DNA of 64,000 nt. Source: an uncultured Caulobacteraceae bacterium (GTDB lineage Bacteria > Pseudomonadota > Alphaproteobacteria > Caulobacterales > Caulobacteraceae). The notes beneath the pieces are model-generated. The model was not told where the DNA came from and did not search any database. It saw nothing but the letters and a program-made list of their open reading frames with translations. The stretch's first letter is position 1. Every line of letters starts with the position of its first letter. Shown in pieces: positions 17,744-27,964 of the stretch. The stretch is from the NCBI GenBank assembly GCA_937138625.1, contig CAKZPF010000009.1:1-64000 (forward strand). The letters are read 5' to 3'. The translations under genes were made by a program, and so were the position numbers.

Positions 17744-18802
17744 ATGAAACTGGACACACACATCTCCCCCCTTTCGCCCAACGTCGATACACCGACCGAG
17801 TTTACAGAGGCCTCAGCCTCAGCGTTTGAAGTCAGCTCGCCTCCCCCAGGGGTGGCCACCGGAACCACCACTGTTCCCACCACGGTTTATATTCGGCCGG
17901 CCACAGCTTATGCCAAAAAGCTGATTGCCCAGGAAATGCAGACCTATGTACAGCTGCCTGATCAGGTCAAAGTTGGCATGACGGAAATTATGGAGCGCTT
18001 TGCCGGATCCAATGTTTGGCAACGCCAACTGGACTCGGCAGACAAAGCGCCCAGCCGCGCCCTGACCCGAGATCACAAAGCTCAACTGAAACTGGTGGCC
18101 GAGCTGGCTTTGATCGCCTTAACTGGCCAAGCTTGGGATGAACACGGCCAGGTCATCACCTTTTCCCCCGAAAGCGTCACCATCGTCCGCAATACACTTC
18201 GGGATTTGATCACCAGCTCTGTCGATTTGGATGTTGCCCGTTCGAAAAAAACGGGCCGGAGCAGTTATGTCGTGGCCAACAATCAGATCGTTTTGTCCAA
18301 AACCATAACCGATCATCCCGAAGGCCTGGAGGACGTACTGAACCTGGTGCACCTGATGTCCCATGCCGAGGTGCGCCAAAACAATGACGCCATGAAACCC
18401 TACATCCGCAAACTGAGAGAGGGCTTGGATATCGAACGCTTTGAACAGGGCGATATCACCCTTTTGACAGAGTACAATGCCCGATTTGGTCAAAGCTATT
18501 TGATGACGGACCAAGAGACCGACAGCTCACATACCGAGATTTTGCAACGCGCCTTAAACACCATTCGTGAACACTACCCAGCGGTTCAATCCTGGCTAGA
18601 GGCCGAGCCCGAAGCCGCCGCTGCCTTTGATCGTGCGCTGATGTTGTTAGACGAGGACTTTGTGTTGACGCCTGACGAGCTGGAATTGATCTTGGTGGGG
18701 GCGGGCTATTTGAAAGACTTTTTTGATTTAGACCTCGTGGAAATGCCAGGAGAAACCCACGCGCCGTATGCCAGCGCCCCCCTGGCCCCCTTGTCGAAAT
18801 AG
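17744..18802 (+). CDS. Unknown protein, possible degenerate zincin
   Basis: A 352-residue protein without signal peptide or membrane segments. The first 50 residues are rich in Pro, Thr and Ser. Near the middle, VLNLVHLMSHAEVRQN followed about 35 residues later by TEYNARFG recalls the HExxH...E layout of small bacterial zincins, but the catalytic Glu position is Leu. This is an inference and could be chance. Three in-frame starts (17723 TTG, 17732 and 17744 ATG) lie in an A+T-rich leader with no Shine-Dalgarno sequence, so the start is uncertain. The rluB-like gene ends 37 bp upstream. Confidence 0.6.
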   Translation: MKLDTHISPLSPNVDTPTEFTEASASAFEVSSPPPGVATGTTTVPTTVYIRPATAYAKKLIAQEMQTYVQLPDQVKVGMTEIMERFAGSNVWQRQLDSADKAPSRALTRDHKAQLKLVAELALIALTGQAWDEHGQVITFSPESVTIVRNTLRDLITSSVDLDVARSKKTGRSSYVVANNQIVLSKTITDHPEGLEDVLNLVHLMSHAEVRQNNDAMKPYIRKLREGLDIERFEQGDITLLTEYNARFGQSYLMTDQETDSSHTEILQRALNTIREHYPAVQSWLEAEPEAAAAFDRALMLLDEDFVLTPDELELILVGAGYLKDFFDLDLVEMPGETHAPYASAPLAPLSK

Positions 18803-18850
18803 CATCCGTTAAAATTCTCTCTGGTCAGGTGTGCGCCCCTCTCGTAAGAC

Positions 18851-19438
18851 ATGGGCATGCCACGCATCACCGCCGGACAGTTTCGGGGTCGCCCCCTCGT
18901 CACACCCAGTGGGCGGCAAACCCGCCCCACCTCGGACAAGGCCCGTCAGGCCGTGTTCAATATTTTGATGCATGCGCCCTGGTCGCCCTTTGCCGACGGC
19001 GCGCGCCCGCGGACCATTGACCTGTTTGCGGGATCAGGGGCTTTGGGTTTTGAGGCCCTGTCCCGTGGGGCGAGTTTTTGTTTGTTCGTGGAAACCGAAG
19101 CCAGCGCCCGCGGGGTCATTCGGGACAACATCGAAGCCTTCGGAGCCTTTGGCATCACGCGCCTGCACCGCCGCGATGCAACGGCGTTGGGCCCTAAACC
19201 GGCGGGCATGGGCGCGGCCTATGATCTTGTGTTCCTGGATCCACCCTATCAGAAAAATTTGCTGCCGCCCGCTTTGCACTCCCTGCACACCGGTGGTTGG
19301 CTCGCGCCCGGCGCCATAGTGGTGCTGGAGTTGAGCAGTGACGAGGACCTTATATTAGCGCCCCCTTATGAAGAGTTGGACAAACGCAGCTATGGCGCAG
19401 CGCAGGTTGTGTTTGCTCGCTATGCCGCTGATCACTAA
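18851..19438 (+). CDS. rsmD: 16S rRNA (guanine966-N2)-methyltransferase
   Basis: Methylates G966 of 16S rRNA. The 195-residue protein shows [26 protein letters not shown], the SAM motif [18 protein letters not shown] and the catalytic FLDPPYQK. The start may be 18851 or the ATG two codons later. The stop overlaps the stop of mutL on the other strand by four bases, so the genes converge with no space for a terminator. Confidence 0.94.
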   Translation: MGMPRITAGQFRGRPLVTPSGRQTRPTSDKARQAVFNILMHAPWSPFADGARPRTIDLFAGSGALGFEALSRGASFCLFVETEASARGVIRDNIEAFGAFGITRLHRRDATALGPKPAGMGAAYDLVFLDPPYQKNLLPPALHSLHTGGWLAPGAIVVLELSSDEDLILAPPYEELDKRSYGAAQVVFARYAADH

Positions 19439-21312
19439 CGGCGACCGAACAAGCGCTCCACGTCAGGCAATTTCAATTCAACATAAGTTGGGCGGCCATG
19501 GTTGCACTGACCGGAATACGGCGTGGCCTCCATCTGACGCAGCAAGGCGTTCATTTCCTCTAGCGTCAACCGCCGCCCGGCCCGCACCGAGCCCCGACAG
19601 GCCATGGTGGCGCAGACCTCTTCCAAACGTTCTTTCAAGCTCAGACCCTGGTCATGTTCGGCCAGATCATCGGCCAAATCCTTGACCAAGCCCTCTGCAT
19701 CCACATGCCCCAGCAAGGCCGGCACGGCGCGCACGCAAATGGCCCCGGGCCCGAAGCCCTCGATCTCCAGCCCCATGTCGGAAAACTCGGATTGTTTGGC
19801 CAGCAGGCGCTCTTGGTCGGCGTCCTCGAGCTCCACCACTGCTGGGATCAACAGCTGCTGGCGGGCCACCGCGCCCCCGTTAAGGGCTTGCTTCATACGC
19901 TCATAGACCAGGCGTTCATGGGCGGCGTGTTGATCGACAATGACGATGCCATTTTGGGTCTGGGCCACAATATAGGTTTCGTGCATCTGCGCCACTGCGG
20001 CCCCCAAGGGCAGGTCCGGCACCGCCGTCCTCCCCACCGCGGTTTCAGGACCAGAGACATGATCCCGCATGGAGGCCGTGGCATCCGGCGTGAACAGCCC
20101 TGCGGGGCGTTCTGTCACTTCGGCCGTGCCCGCAGGTGAGGTCATCATCCCCCCAAAGTCCGCGGCCGACGGCATGGCCCAAGCGGATGGTGACTGGCCT
20201 GGGGCCGCCCCACTGCTGGGAATAAAGGGGGGTGGCGACACCGACGGCAGCTCGCCCGGCTGGAACCGAGATAAAGCCTGATCAGCAATGTGGGTCGAGG
20301 CCCGAAACCCGGCCTCGGCCAGGGCGTGTTTCAGCCCCCCGACCAACAGGCCCCGCACCAAAGCCGGATCCCGAAAGCGTACCTCGGCCTTGGTGGGGTG
20401 CACGTTCACATCCACAAACGTCGGATCACAGGTGATAAACAGGGCCACCACCGCGTGGCGATCCTTGGCCAACACATCGGTATAGGCCGCACGCACCACG
20501 CCTTTGAGCATTTTGTCTTGCACGGGCCTGCCGTTAACGAACAAAAACTGATCCCGACCAGACGAGCGATGAAAGGTCGGCACCGCCGCAAAACCGCCCA
20601 AATGAACGCCCTGCCGGTCGTAATCAATGGCGATGGCGTTGTCGGCAAAGCCCGGCATCATCACCGCCTGCACCCGCGCCAAGGGGTCTTGGTGCGCCGG
20701 CACATTCATCACCTGCCGGTCACCCAGGCGCACCACAAAGCCAACGTCGGGGTGGGCCATGGCCTGGCGCTTCATTTCCTCGGCGATGGCTTGGTTTTCG
20801 CCGCGCTCGGTTTTCATAAACTTCAGGCGCGCCGGTGTTGAAAAAAACAGATCTCGCACTTCAACACGCGTGCCTGATTTTTGGGGCGAAGCACTGGGTT
20901 CTGGCGGGCTGAGTTGCCCCCCTTCCCCAGCAATTGCCCAAGCCCGATCCGCGCCCTGCTGACGCGAGGACAAGCGAAAGCGAGAGATGGAAGCGATGGA
21001 GGGCAAGGCCTCACCGCGAAATCCCAAGGAGGCGATTTGCAGCAAATCATAATGCCCGTCGGCATCGGGTGTCAGTTTGGAGGTGGCGTGGCGCTCAACG
21101 GCCAAGGGCAGCTCGTCCCGGCCGATGCCCTTGCCGTTGTCACTGACCAAAATCCGGCTCAGCCCGCCACCATCGGCATGCACCTCGATGTGATCAGCGC
21201 CCGCATCAATGGCGTTGTCGACCAATTCCTTGATGACGCTGGCGGGGCGCTCGATGACCTCACCGGCAGCGATCAGATTGATGGTTTCGTTCGGCAGGCG
21301 ATGAATGGTCAC
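19435..21312 (-). CDS. mutL: DNA mismatch repair protein MutL
   Basis: A GHKL ATPase and mismatch-repair coordinator of 625 residues. The N-terminus shows [32 protein letters not shown] and [10 protein letters not shown]. The C-terminal half has [12 protein letters not shown], which fits the endonuclease motif DQHA(x)2E(x)4E, plus [15 protein letters not shown] and the terminal FGR. This is the nicking MutL type found where MutH is missing. A long Pro/Ala-rich linker separates the halves. The start overlaps the stop of the upstream M16 gene (ATGA). Confidence 0.97.
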   Translation of the reverse strand: MTIHRLPNETINLIAAGEVIERPASVIKELVDNAIDAGADHIEVHADGGGLSRILVSDNGKGIGRDELPLAVERHATSKLTPDADGHYDLLQIASLGFRGEALPSIASISRFRLSSRQQGADRAWAIAGEGGQLSPPEPSASPQKSGTRVEVRDLFFSTPARLKFMKTERGENQAIAEEMKRQAMAHPDVGFVVRLGDRQVMNVPAHQDPLARVQAVMMPGFADNAIAIDYDRQGVHLGGFAAVPTFHRSSGRDQFLFVNGRPVQDKMLKGVVRAAYTDVLAKDRHAVVALFITCDPTFVDVNVHPTKAEVRFRDPALVRGLLVGGLKHALAEAGFRASTHIADQALSRFQPGELPSVSPPPFIPSSGAAPGQSPSAWAMPSAADFGGMMTSPAGTAEVTERPAGLFTPDATASMRDHVSGPETAVGRTAVPDLPLGAAVAQMHETYIVAQTQNGIVIVDQHAAHERLVYERMKQALNGGAVARQQLLIPAVVELEDADQERLLAKQSEFSDMGLEIEGFGPGAICVRAVPALLGHVDAEGLVKDLADDLAEHDQGLSLKERLEEVCATMACRGSVRAGRRLTLEEMNALLRQMEATPYSGQCNHGRPTYVELKLPDVERLFGRR

Positions 21313-22712
21313 GGGGCGACCTTTTTCAGATCTGCTTTGGACGTAGCGAACACTTGATTGGCTTTGATGCCGCTGGGAATGCCCACCGCCACCACCGTGA
21401 ACTGACTGGGGTGGAAATACTGGGCGGCCACACGATTGACATCGGCAAGGGTGACCTCGTGAATGATTTGGTTGCGCCGGTTCACATAATCAGACTCGCG
21501 ACCCTGGGCCCTGAACCCCGCCAGGCGACTGGCCATGGCCGAGCTGCCATCAAAGCCCAAAACAAAGGATCCGGTCAGATAGCGCTTGGCGTCGTCGAGT
21601 TCTTCGGCGGTGACCCCTTGGTCGGCCAGATGGTGCAATTCATGACGGAAGGCGCGCAACGCGTCATCAGCCCGGGCGTTTTGGGTCAGCGTGCCGCCCA
21701 TCAACATGCCGCCACCTTTGTAATGCATCAGCTGCAGCCCGACGCCATAGGTCAGACCTTTTTCCACCCGCAGGCTTTGCATCAACCGCGAGGAAAAATC
21801 CCCGCTGCCCAGAATATGCGCCGCCAAATACAGGGGGAAAAAGTCATCATGCTTGAGGGCTACGGCCGGGGCCACATAGGACAGCCGCGTTTGGGGTTGC
21901 GGCAAGGTACGTTTCAAAACCCGGTTGGCGGGATCAACCGCCAGCGTGGCGGGCTCAGGGGCTGCGCCAGCTTTGGGCACGTCCAGCAGATAGGCCTCGA
22001 TCAAGTTTTCCAGGTGCTGGCGACCGATGGCGCCCACCACCGTGATTTGCATACGTCCGCGCGTCAAGTGATGAGCATGGGCGGCCAAAACCTCGTCACG
22101 GCCGATCCCCATTAAGCTCTCTTGGGTGATGGTGCGCGCGTATGGGCTGTCCGGAAAGGTCGCGGCCTTGAGGGCCGTTTCCGCCAGCCAGCCGGGATCG
22201 GTTTCCCGATCCTTCAGACCCAAAAGCGCCCGATCACGAATGCGGCGCAGAGCCTCTTCGTCAAAGCGCGGATCACGCAGAACCGCCTGCAGCACCTCGA
22301 AACCCGGTTCCAGGTTTTTGCTGAGCATGCGCGCAGACACCCGCACCGAATCCTCGCCCGCCGCCGCCGAGATCCCCATTTGCAAATCTTCCAAGCGCAG
22401 AGCAAAGGCCTCGTCATCCCAAGCGCCCGCCCCCTCGCTCAGCAGGGCCGCCATCATGGCGGCGCGGCCCTCTTGGCCCTTGGGGTCCTCGACACTGCCC
22501 CCCAGAAACCGGATCTCTAGCGCCACCATGGGCACCGTGTGATCTTCCACCAGCCAGACGTCGATATCATCGGCAACCTTGACGGTTTCAACGGCGATGT
22601 TGCCATCCGTTTGCAAACGGCCGTCCATCGGCTTGGGGGCTTCACAGCCCGCCAGAACCAGCACGCAGCCCATCATCAGCACCCGAAGGAAGAGAAGAGG
22701 CGCGCGCATCAC
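21309..22712 (-). CDS. M16-family peptidase-like lipoprotein without zinc motif
   Basis: A 467-residue M16 homologue with a lipoprotein signal (VLVLAGC). The usual HxxEH is absent; the matching region reads [15 protein letters not shown], so this subunit should not bind zinc. The conserved late region with [11 protein letters not shown] supplies the Arg-Tyr pair that completes the active site in two-chain M16 enzymes. It likely pairs with the active subunit encoded just upstream; the two overlap by ATGA. It also overlaps mutL by ATGA. Confidence 0.9.
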   Translation of the reverse strand: MMRAPLLFLRVLMMGCVLVLAGCEAPKPMDGRLQTDGNIAVETVKVADDIDVWLVEDHTVPMVALEIRFLGGSVEDPKGQEGRAAMMAALLSEGAGAWDDEAFALRLEDLQMGISAAAGEDSVRVSARMLSKNLEPGFEVLQAVLRDPRFDEEALRRIRDRALLGLKDRETDPGWLAETALKAATFPDSPYARTITQESLMGIGRDEVLAAHAHHLTRGRMQITVVGAIGRQHLENLIEAYLLDVPKAGAAPEPATLAVDPANRVLKRTLPQPQTRLSYVAPAVALKHDDFFPLYLAAHILGSGDFSSRLMQSLRVEKGLTYGVGLQLMHYKGGGMLMGGTLTQNARADDALRAFRHELHHLADQGVTAEELDDAKRYLTGSFVLGFDGSSAMASRLAGFRAQGRESDYVNRRNQIIHEVTLADVNRVAAQYFHPSQFTVVAVGIPSGIKANQVFATSKADLKKVAP

Positions 22713-24040
22713 GGAGCCTCCTGCCCTAGGGGCATCAGCCAGCCATTGATATAGGGCTTGGAAAGGATGTCGTGGGCCGCCAGACGCACATCTTCAGGCG
22801 TGGGTTTCAATATGTCTTCGGGCCAACTGGCGATGTGGGCAATGGGCTCGCCCACCGCCCGGGAAGCCCCAAACACCTGGGCCATGGTCATCTGGCTGTC
22901 GCGAGCATAAATGGCCGCCGCTGACAAAGACTGGGCCGCGCGGGTGACCTCGGCTTGGGTCGGGCCGTTCAAGATAAATTCCTCGATAACCTGATTGATG
23001 GCGGTCTCGAGGTCGGCGGGGTCAGTGCCCTCGGCGGGCACCGCCTGCAGATAAAAGGCGCCTGCCAAACGGCCACCTGTGTTGACCGAGGCCCCGGCCT
23101 CGGCGGCCACACCACTGTTGACAACAAGCTGACGATACAGCCGCGAGGTCGCCCCCCCGCCCAAAATCTCGGCGGCAATGTCCACCGCATGGGCGCGCAA
23201 ATTGCGCGAGGTCGTATAGGTGGGCGCGATGTACATGCGCATTAATGACGGCACTCGCACCTTGCTGTCGTTCAGCGACAAGCGATGCCCGGTAACAAGC
23301 TGGGGCATGGCGGGGCTTTCGCGCACGGTGCCATCGGCCTTGGGGACGGGGCCATAATGTTTTTCAGAGAGCCGCTTCGCTTCATCCAATGTCAGCGCCC
23401 CCGCCAACACCACAATGGCATTGTTGGGCGCATAATGGGTTTTATAAAATTTCAGCGCGTCATCCCGGGTCAGGCCCGCAATTTCCTGATCATAACCAAT
23501 GGCCGGAATGCCATAGGGATGATCGGCATAAAGCGCCATGCGCATTTGCTCGGCCAGTTGGGCTTCGGGATTGTTGTCGGTCCGCTGACGGCGTTCCTCA
23601 CGCACCACTTCGCGCTCGGTCAACACTTGGTCTTCATCTAGGCGCAGGTTGCGCATACGATCGGCCTCGAGCTCCATCATGGTCTCCAGGCGATCACGGG
23701 CGATTTTTTGATAATAGGCGGTGACGTCATTGTTGGTGAAGGCGTTGTGCACACCGCCTTCACGGGCGACAATTCTGGAGAACTCATCAGGCCCCAGACG
23801 CGCCGTGCCCTTGAACATTAAATGCTCAAGGAAATGGGCAAGACCCGATTTGCCCTCGGGGTCATCGGCCGAACCCACCCGATACCAGACCATGTGGGTG
23901 ACCACCGGCGCACGGTGATCTTCAAGCAAAATGACTTCGAGCCCATTGTCGAGCTTGAACATCTGCGGTTGCCAGTCTTGCGCCTTCTGACAGCTGGTCA
24001 GCAGCAACACGAGCGTAAAACAGATCAGGCTCCGCAGCAT
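22709..24040 (-). CDS. M16-family zinc peptidase lipoprotein (active subunit)
   Basis: A 443-residue M16 peptidase. The zinc motif is HFLEH (in KSGLAHFLEHLMFKGT), with the distal Glu in MMELEADRMRNLRL. A lipoprotein signal (VLLLTSC) places it on a membrane of the envelope. It overlaps the inactive subunit gene by ATGA and follows the BamF-like gene by nine bases. A gene order of BamF-like, active M16, inactive M16 is common in Alphaproteobacteria and suggests a link with outer-membrane protein quality or assembly; the substrate is unknown. Confidence 0.93.
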   Translation of the reverse strand: MLRSLICFTLVLLLTSCQKAQDWQPQMFKLDNGLEVILLEDHRAPVVTHMVWYRVGSADDPEGKSGLAHFLEHLMFKGTARLGPDEFSRIVAREGGVHNAFTNNDVTAYYQKIARDRLETMMELEADRMRNLRLDEDQVLTEREVVREERRQRTDNNPEAQLAEQMRMALYADHPYGIPAIGYDQEIAGLTRDDALKFYKTHYAPNNAIVVLAGALTLDEAKRLSEKHYGPVPKADGTVRESPAMPQLVTGHRLSLNDSKVRVPSLMRMYIAPTYTTSRNLRAHAVDIAAEILGGGATSRLYRQLVVNSGVAAEAGASVNTGGRLAGAFYLQAVPAEGTDPADLETAINQVIEEFILNGPTQAEVTRAAQSLSAAAIYARDSQMTMAQVFGASRAVGEPIAHIASWPEDILKPTPEDVRLAAHDILSKPYINGWLMPLGQEAP

Positions 24041-24049
24041 ATGCTTGGC

Positions 24050-24586
24050 TTATAGTCCGGGCAGTTTAAAGGATCCCGGCTCTTCGCGACGAATGATCAC
24101 TGGCTGGCCACCCGTGGCCGAAGTGATGGCCTGCTGGCGCAACCGTTCGGCTTCAGACATTGCGTTCAACGGCGTGCGCTCGTCATCGGGCCGGAAATTG
24201 ATCACCCGATTGGCAAAGTCCGGGGTTTTATAGGTCAGGTCTCCATTTTCATCATCCACCACAAACCGCACACTGGGATCGACACGGTCGCCGCCGGCCT
24301 TGGCCACCAGTAGGTTTTCACCCTGAGTGCGGCGGGCAGCGGCTTCTTTGCCAATCAACACCATGCGCGCGGACGATTGTGCATCAAATGTCTGGGGCTG
24401 GTCGCCACCAGGTGCGGGCGGGCGCAGGGCATAATCCGGCGGCACAGACAAGGGCGCTTTGGTCACCACACGAAATTCATCGGGCGCTACTTTTTCCAAG
24501 CCCAACGCCTGGCGGGCGGTGGAGCAAGCACTGGTGACAAGGCCCAAACTGACCAGGCCGGAAATGATCGCAAGCTGTTTGCGCAT
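24050..24586 (-). CDS. DUF3035/BamF-like outer-membrane lipoprotein
   Basis: A 178-residue lipoprotein with signal peptide and lipobox (LVTSAC). The mature part starts with TARQALGLEKVAPDEFRVVTKAPLSVPPDYALRPP, the conserved block of the DUF3035 family. Members in Caulobacter (BamF) belong to the BAM complex that inserts outer-membrane beta barrels. First gene of a four-gene coupled operon with two M16 peptidases and mutL. The lspA gene often found upstream is not here. Confidence 0.86.
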   Translation of the reverse strand: MRKQLAIISGLVSLGLVTSACSTARQALGLEKVAPDEFRVVTKAPLSVPPDYALRPPAPGGDQPQTFDAQSSARMVLIGKEAAARRTQGENLLVAKAGGDRVDPSVRFVVDDENGDLTYKTPDFANRVINFRPDDERTPLNAMSEAERLRQQAITSATGGQPVIIRREEPGSFKLPGL

Positions 24587-24714
24587 GGAAGATACCTCTG
24601 CAAGCTATCCGTTGTGGACTCTCAAAGGATATGCATAGCGAGATTGCCCACAATTGCAAAGGCTATGTCGGCAGATTCTTGTGCGGGACAAAAGTCGTTT
24701 GGGCTTTGGCTTCC

Positions 24715-25833
24715 CTAGACCTTGCGGCTAGAGGTCGCGGTGCGCTCTGGCTTGGGTCGCAGACCACCATAGAGTTTGCGCAAAGCGTTGCGGGCGGGGT
24801 GCTCAACCAGATGATGGGCGGCAGGCGCAATCATCATTAACCCCACGGGCAGCATCAACCACAATGCCGGGTGCAAGGCCTCGCCCGGCACATAAAGGCC
24901 CAATTTTTCATAGACCTTCAGCAGCAACACTTCCCAGACATACAAAAACATATAGATGGCAAAGGAGACTTCACCCAGCCACACCAGCACGGGATGGCCC
25001 AGGGTTTTGTCGCCACTGCGCGCCAAACCCGCCAAGCCCAAAATGATCAGCCCCGCCGAGATGACAATCCAGCCGTCAAAGGCATCGAGCGCCGCTAAGG
25101 CCAACATGGCCACAGTGGCGCACACCGTCAGCCACGCCGAGGCCCGCCGGCTCTGGAAGGCCCCGTCACGGAACCACAAATAGAGCGCCATGCCATACGC
25201 AAATGTGGGGATGATGCGCAGCACGCCAAACAGAATGGTTTGATCGGCCATCACCGATCCCATCAGTCCACCCCATACCAGATACAAGGCCGGGATCGAA
25301 GCCGCCGCCACCAGCACAAAGGTCCGGGGCCGATGACGAAACCGCATGCCGATGGTGGCAAAGAGCGGGAAAGCCAAATAGGCAAACCATTCCGCCGAGA
25401 TCGACCAAGACGGCGTGTTCCAGGCCGCCGCCGGCGACACACCCCAGGCGTGCGTCAGGGTCAGATTCTGCCAGACTGTATCCAAACGGGTCAGGTCACC
25501 ACTGATGCTGATGCCCACAACCAGGGCCGCCACACTGACGGCGGCAAAAACCGCCATGGTCAGCAGATGCAAGGGATAAACGCGCGCAAAACGGGCCCAG
25601 ACAAATTTTTTGTAGTCAAACGCTTTGCTCTCAAAGGCTTGAAAATACACATGAGATAAGATGAAGCCAGAGAGGATGAAAAACAGCTCCACCCCCAGGC
25701 GCCCTCGCTCAACGAACGGAATGGTTTCGCGAGCCCCCGGCAACAGGATGGGCAAAAAGTGATAGCCCACCACCCACAACGCAGCGAAAAACCGCAAGGA
25801 TGTCAAAGGGCGAAGATGATCAGCTGCTGTCAT
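24715..25833 (-). CDS. Acyltransferase 3 (OafA/YrhL-type) membrane protein
   Basis: An integral membrane O-acyltransferase, about 372 residues with about ten hydrophobic segments. The family blocks are LRFFAALWVVGYH near the N-terminus, with the conserved His, RLGVELFFILSGFILSH, and the Arg-rich WARFARVYPLH. These enzymes acetylate surface sugars or lipids; the target here is unknown. The start is uncertain: the frame is open to a TTG at 25905, but the ATG at 25833 sits at the usual distance from the first motif. It reads away from the paralogue array starting at 26022. Confidence 0.88.
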   Translation of the reverse strand: MTAADHLRPLTSLRFFAALWVVGYHFLPILLPGARETIPFVERGRLGVELFFILSGFILSHVYFQAFESKAFDYKKFVWARFARVYPLHLLTMAVFAAVSVAALVVGISISGDLTRLDTVWQNLTLTHAWGVSPAAAWNTPSWSISAEWFAYLAFPLFATIGMRFRHRPRTFVLVAAASIPALYLVWGGLMGSVMADQTILFGVLRIIPTFAYGMALYLWFRDGAFQSRRASAWLTVCATVAMLALAALDAFDGWIVISAGLIILGLAGLARSGDKTLGHPVLVWLGEVSFAIYMFLYVWEVLLLKVYEKLGLYVPGEALHPALWLMLPVGLMMIAPAAHHLVEHPARNALRKLYGGLRPKPERTATSSRKV

Positions 25834-25910
25834 GCGATACGCCCAAGCAAAAACCGTGCCCGCCGCAGGCCCCGCCCCGAGGCATAAGGTATTAATTTTT
25901 TGCAAAGCGC

Positions 25911-25938
25911 CTTGTCAAAATAGGGTTAACATGCTAGC
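25911..25938 (+). promoter_or_regulatory. Shared promoter-like motif, copy 1
   Basis: CTTGTCA followed, 13 bases from its first base, by GGTTAACATGCTAGC. The same arrangement occurs before the next paralogue at 27865. It lies about 92 bp before the ATG at 26022. It may be a promoter (TTGTCA as -35) or a regulator site; no good -10 is seen. Confidence 0.4.
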
Positions 25939-26021
25939 GGACGAGAAGGATTTATTTGGGTTTTTCCCTTTTTTGGGTTTCTCCCAAGGCCCAACATGAC
26001 CACGCAGGGAAGGATAGGCTC

Positions 26022-27707
26022 ATGCCCAAGATTGGCACCATCGATACGGATACCCACACCGCCGCGGCCCTGCAGGCCGTACGTCAGGATTTTGTCAACC
26101 TGGTGGCCACCGCCAAGGGCTGGGACCTGTCGACCACCGACCGTTGGGCCGACGAGGGTACGGTGGTTGAGCAAGCCATCGCCAAGAAAATGGGTAACAC
26201 TTATGCAGACGCCACCCTGGCTGAACAAGGAGCCACCATCTGGGATGTAAACGCCCAACACCTGCGCACCCTGCTGGCCCGAGAGGGCATCACCTATGAC
26301 AACCTAGACCTGATGGACCAGGCGACAGTGGACGCGGCTGCAAATATTTTGGGCCCTAGCGCCGCGCGTGACCTGATGCGTGCCGAGGGACTCCCAGGCT
26401 TGATGCAAACCGTGGGACAGTGGCTGAATGGCGGCCTTATGGATACCCTGAGCGCTTTGCCGATGCCCGAAACATTTGAAACAGAATCTGCGCCACCCTC
26501 TGAAGGCTTTCAAGCAGAGTCCGGCTTGCCTATGGGACCGCCCGAAGCCCCGACTGGTGGTCGCTCCCGCCCTGGCCCAACCCCCAACAGCGCCATTGTA
26601 GAGCCCAGAGTGCGCGAGCCACAGGCGCAAACCGATGCTAATAGCAGCGCTACCCAACAGCACCCCCAGATTGAAAGCAATGGGGCTGGCATGCCCATCC
26701 TGAAGCCCAGTCTTGATACTGTGGCCTCAGAGGCTCCGCCCGCCGCCCTTGAGCTCGAGGTGGACATTGCCCCCATGCTGGCCAGCGCCGAGCGTGACAT
26801 GAGACTGTTGGAGGCCTATGCCAAGGCCCTGCCTGCAGGCCTGTCAGACATTGACCCCAATGCGGCGGCCAAAGACCTGGTACGCAACAACCTGGCGGAA
26901 CTGCACCAACGCCTTGAGGCCCTGAAGACCGCTGCGGATTTGCACAAAACCTTGGATGATCAGTTGATCAATTTGGCTGAATTGTCTGCGTCTTATGACG
27001 AGGGCGATCCGCGCTTAGCCCGGATCATGGCCTTGGCCGACCGGCACCAGCAGGCCCACCGGGACCTACAGGCCGCAACCCAGCTGTTGAGCGTTCATAA
27101 AAACCAGACCTCGGCCAGTATCCGCAGCTATACCGAAATCTATGGCGAAACAGGCCACATGGCGACCCAAGAGGATAAATTCTTGCGTCATCTGGCCAGC
27201 GATGTCAGCGATGTGCGCAAAGCGGGCCGCCGTTCCGTGAGCGACGGCGAGCAATTTTATGGCAAGTACGCCATCCCACAAAGTTTTATCGTTGGGACCC
27301 ACATTGTCGATATCCAAAACGCCTATGGTCTGTCGGCCCAGGATGCCGTGATGCCCGAGCACATTTATGGCTTTGTGCATGGCGACCGCCGCCAGGACCC
27401 TGCCATCCCCGCCCACTATGATGCCATCGCCAGCCAATACCTTCAGGGCTTGGAGATGCGCTTCCAGGACAAACTGGAAACGCTTGGGTTCAGCATTCTA
27501 GAAATCAGCCCAGAGGACGAGAGCGTATATCAAGTCTACCAAGACGCCCTTCGCCAGGCTCATAAAAACAGTGTGGTTATGAATAACAATATGAGCCTGG
27601 ATCAAGCCATTGAAGGCGCAGCGCTGTATTTCCAAGGCCAGCTCCAGCGCGCAGGCCTGCCAACGGTTGATATTGAACCCTTTGCCGAGCCGGTGCTGAT
27701 GGACTAA
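26022..27707 (+). CDS. Array protein A: large unknown protein of a paralogous family
   Basis: A 561-residue protein of unknown function. It has no signal peptide or membrane segment. The N-terminal 140 residues align throughout with the next gene (MPKIGTI against MTNIGNV, QDFV against DDFV, ADATLAEQGATIWDVNAQ against GDATIQEQGNALWDANAK). A Pro/Ser-rich linker (about 150-240), a helical middle, and a C-terminal region with EQFYGKYAIPQSFI (Phe at 412), HIYGFVHG and LETLGFSILEIS follow. GGAAGGA precedes this ATG; a longer open frame from 25956 lacks homology. Cytoplasmic or exported by a route without signal peptides. Confidence 0.75.
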   Translation: MPKIGTIDTDTHTAAALQAVRQDFVNLVATAKGWDLSTTDRWADEGTVVEQAIAKKMGNTYADATLAEQGATIWDVNAQHLRTLLAREGITYDNLDLMDQATVDAAANILGPSAARDLMRAEGLPGLMQTVGQWLNGGLMDTLSALPMPETFETESAPPSEGFQAESGLPMGPPEAPTGGRSRPGPTPNSAIVEPRVREPQAQTDANSSATQQHPQIESNGAGMPILKPSLDTVASEAPPAALELEVDIAPMLASAERDMRLLEAYAKALPAGLSDIDPNAAAKDLVRNNLAELHQRLEALKTAADLHKTLDDQLINLAELSASYDEGDPRLARIMALADRHQQAHRDLQAATQLLSVHKNQTSASIRSYTEIYGETGHMATQEDKFLRHLASDVSDVRKAGRRSVSDGEQFYGKYAIPQSFIVGTHIVDIQNAYGLSAQDAVMPEHIYGFVHGDRRQDPAIPAHYDAIASQYLQGLEMRFQDKLETLGFSILEISPEDESVYQVYQDALRQAHKNSVVMNNNMSLDQAIEGAALYFQGQLQRAGLPTVDIEPFAEPVLMD

Positions 27708-27864
27708 GGGCCACGCACGGCCACCCCACGTCACCCAGGGCGCTTGCCTTGATCAGCTGGGCATATGCTGTGAGCGAGCCTGCGGAATGGCAACCACTTG
27801 TGGACGTGCGGTTGTGAGCGTGTGGTGGCGGCACTTAATGAATGTAAATTTTTTACAAACTACC

Positions 27865-27892
27865 CTTGTCAGCGAAAGGTTAACGTGATAAC
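27865..27892 (+). promoter_or_regulatory. Shared promoter-like motif, copy 2
   Basis: CTTGTCA, then GGTTAACGTGATAAC at the same 13-base offset as copy 1, about 81 bp before the ATG at 27965. It is also framed by the inverted repeat CCCTTGT (27863-27869) and ACAAGGG (27891-27897). Confidence 0.42.
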
Positions 27893-27964
27893 AAGGGGAC
27901 AATTCTGAGTTTTGAGTACATTTCACATCGCGTTTATGACAATTTAAGCAAGAGGACTCGTCCT

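Noticed and set aside
27708-27840. Possible structured RNA between array genes A and B
   Set aside because: Several short G+C-rich complementary stretches, but no cloverleaf, terminator or known RNA pattern could be built.
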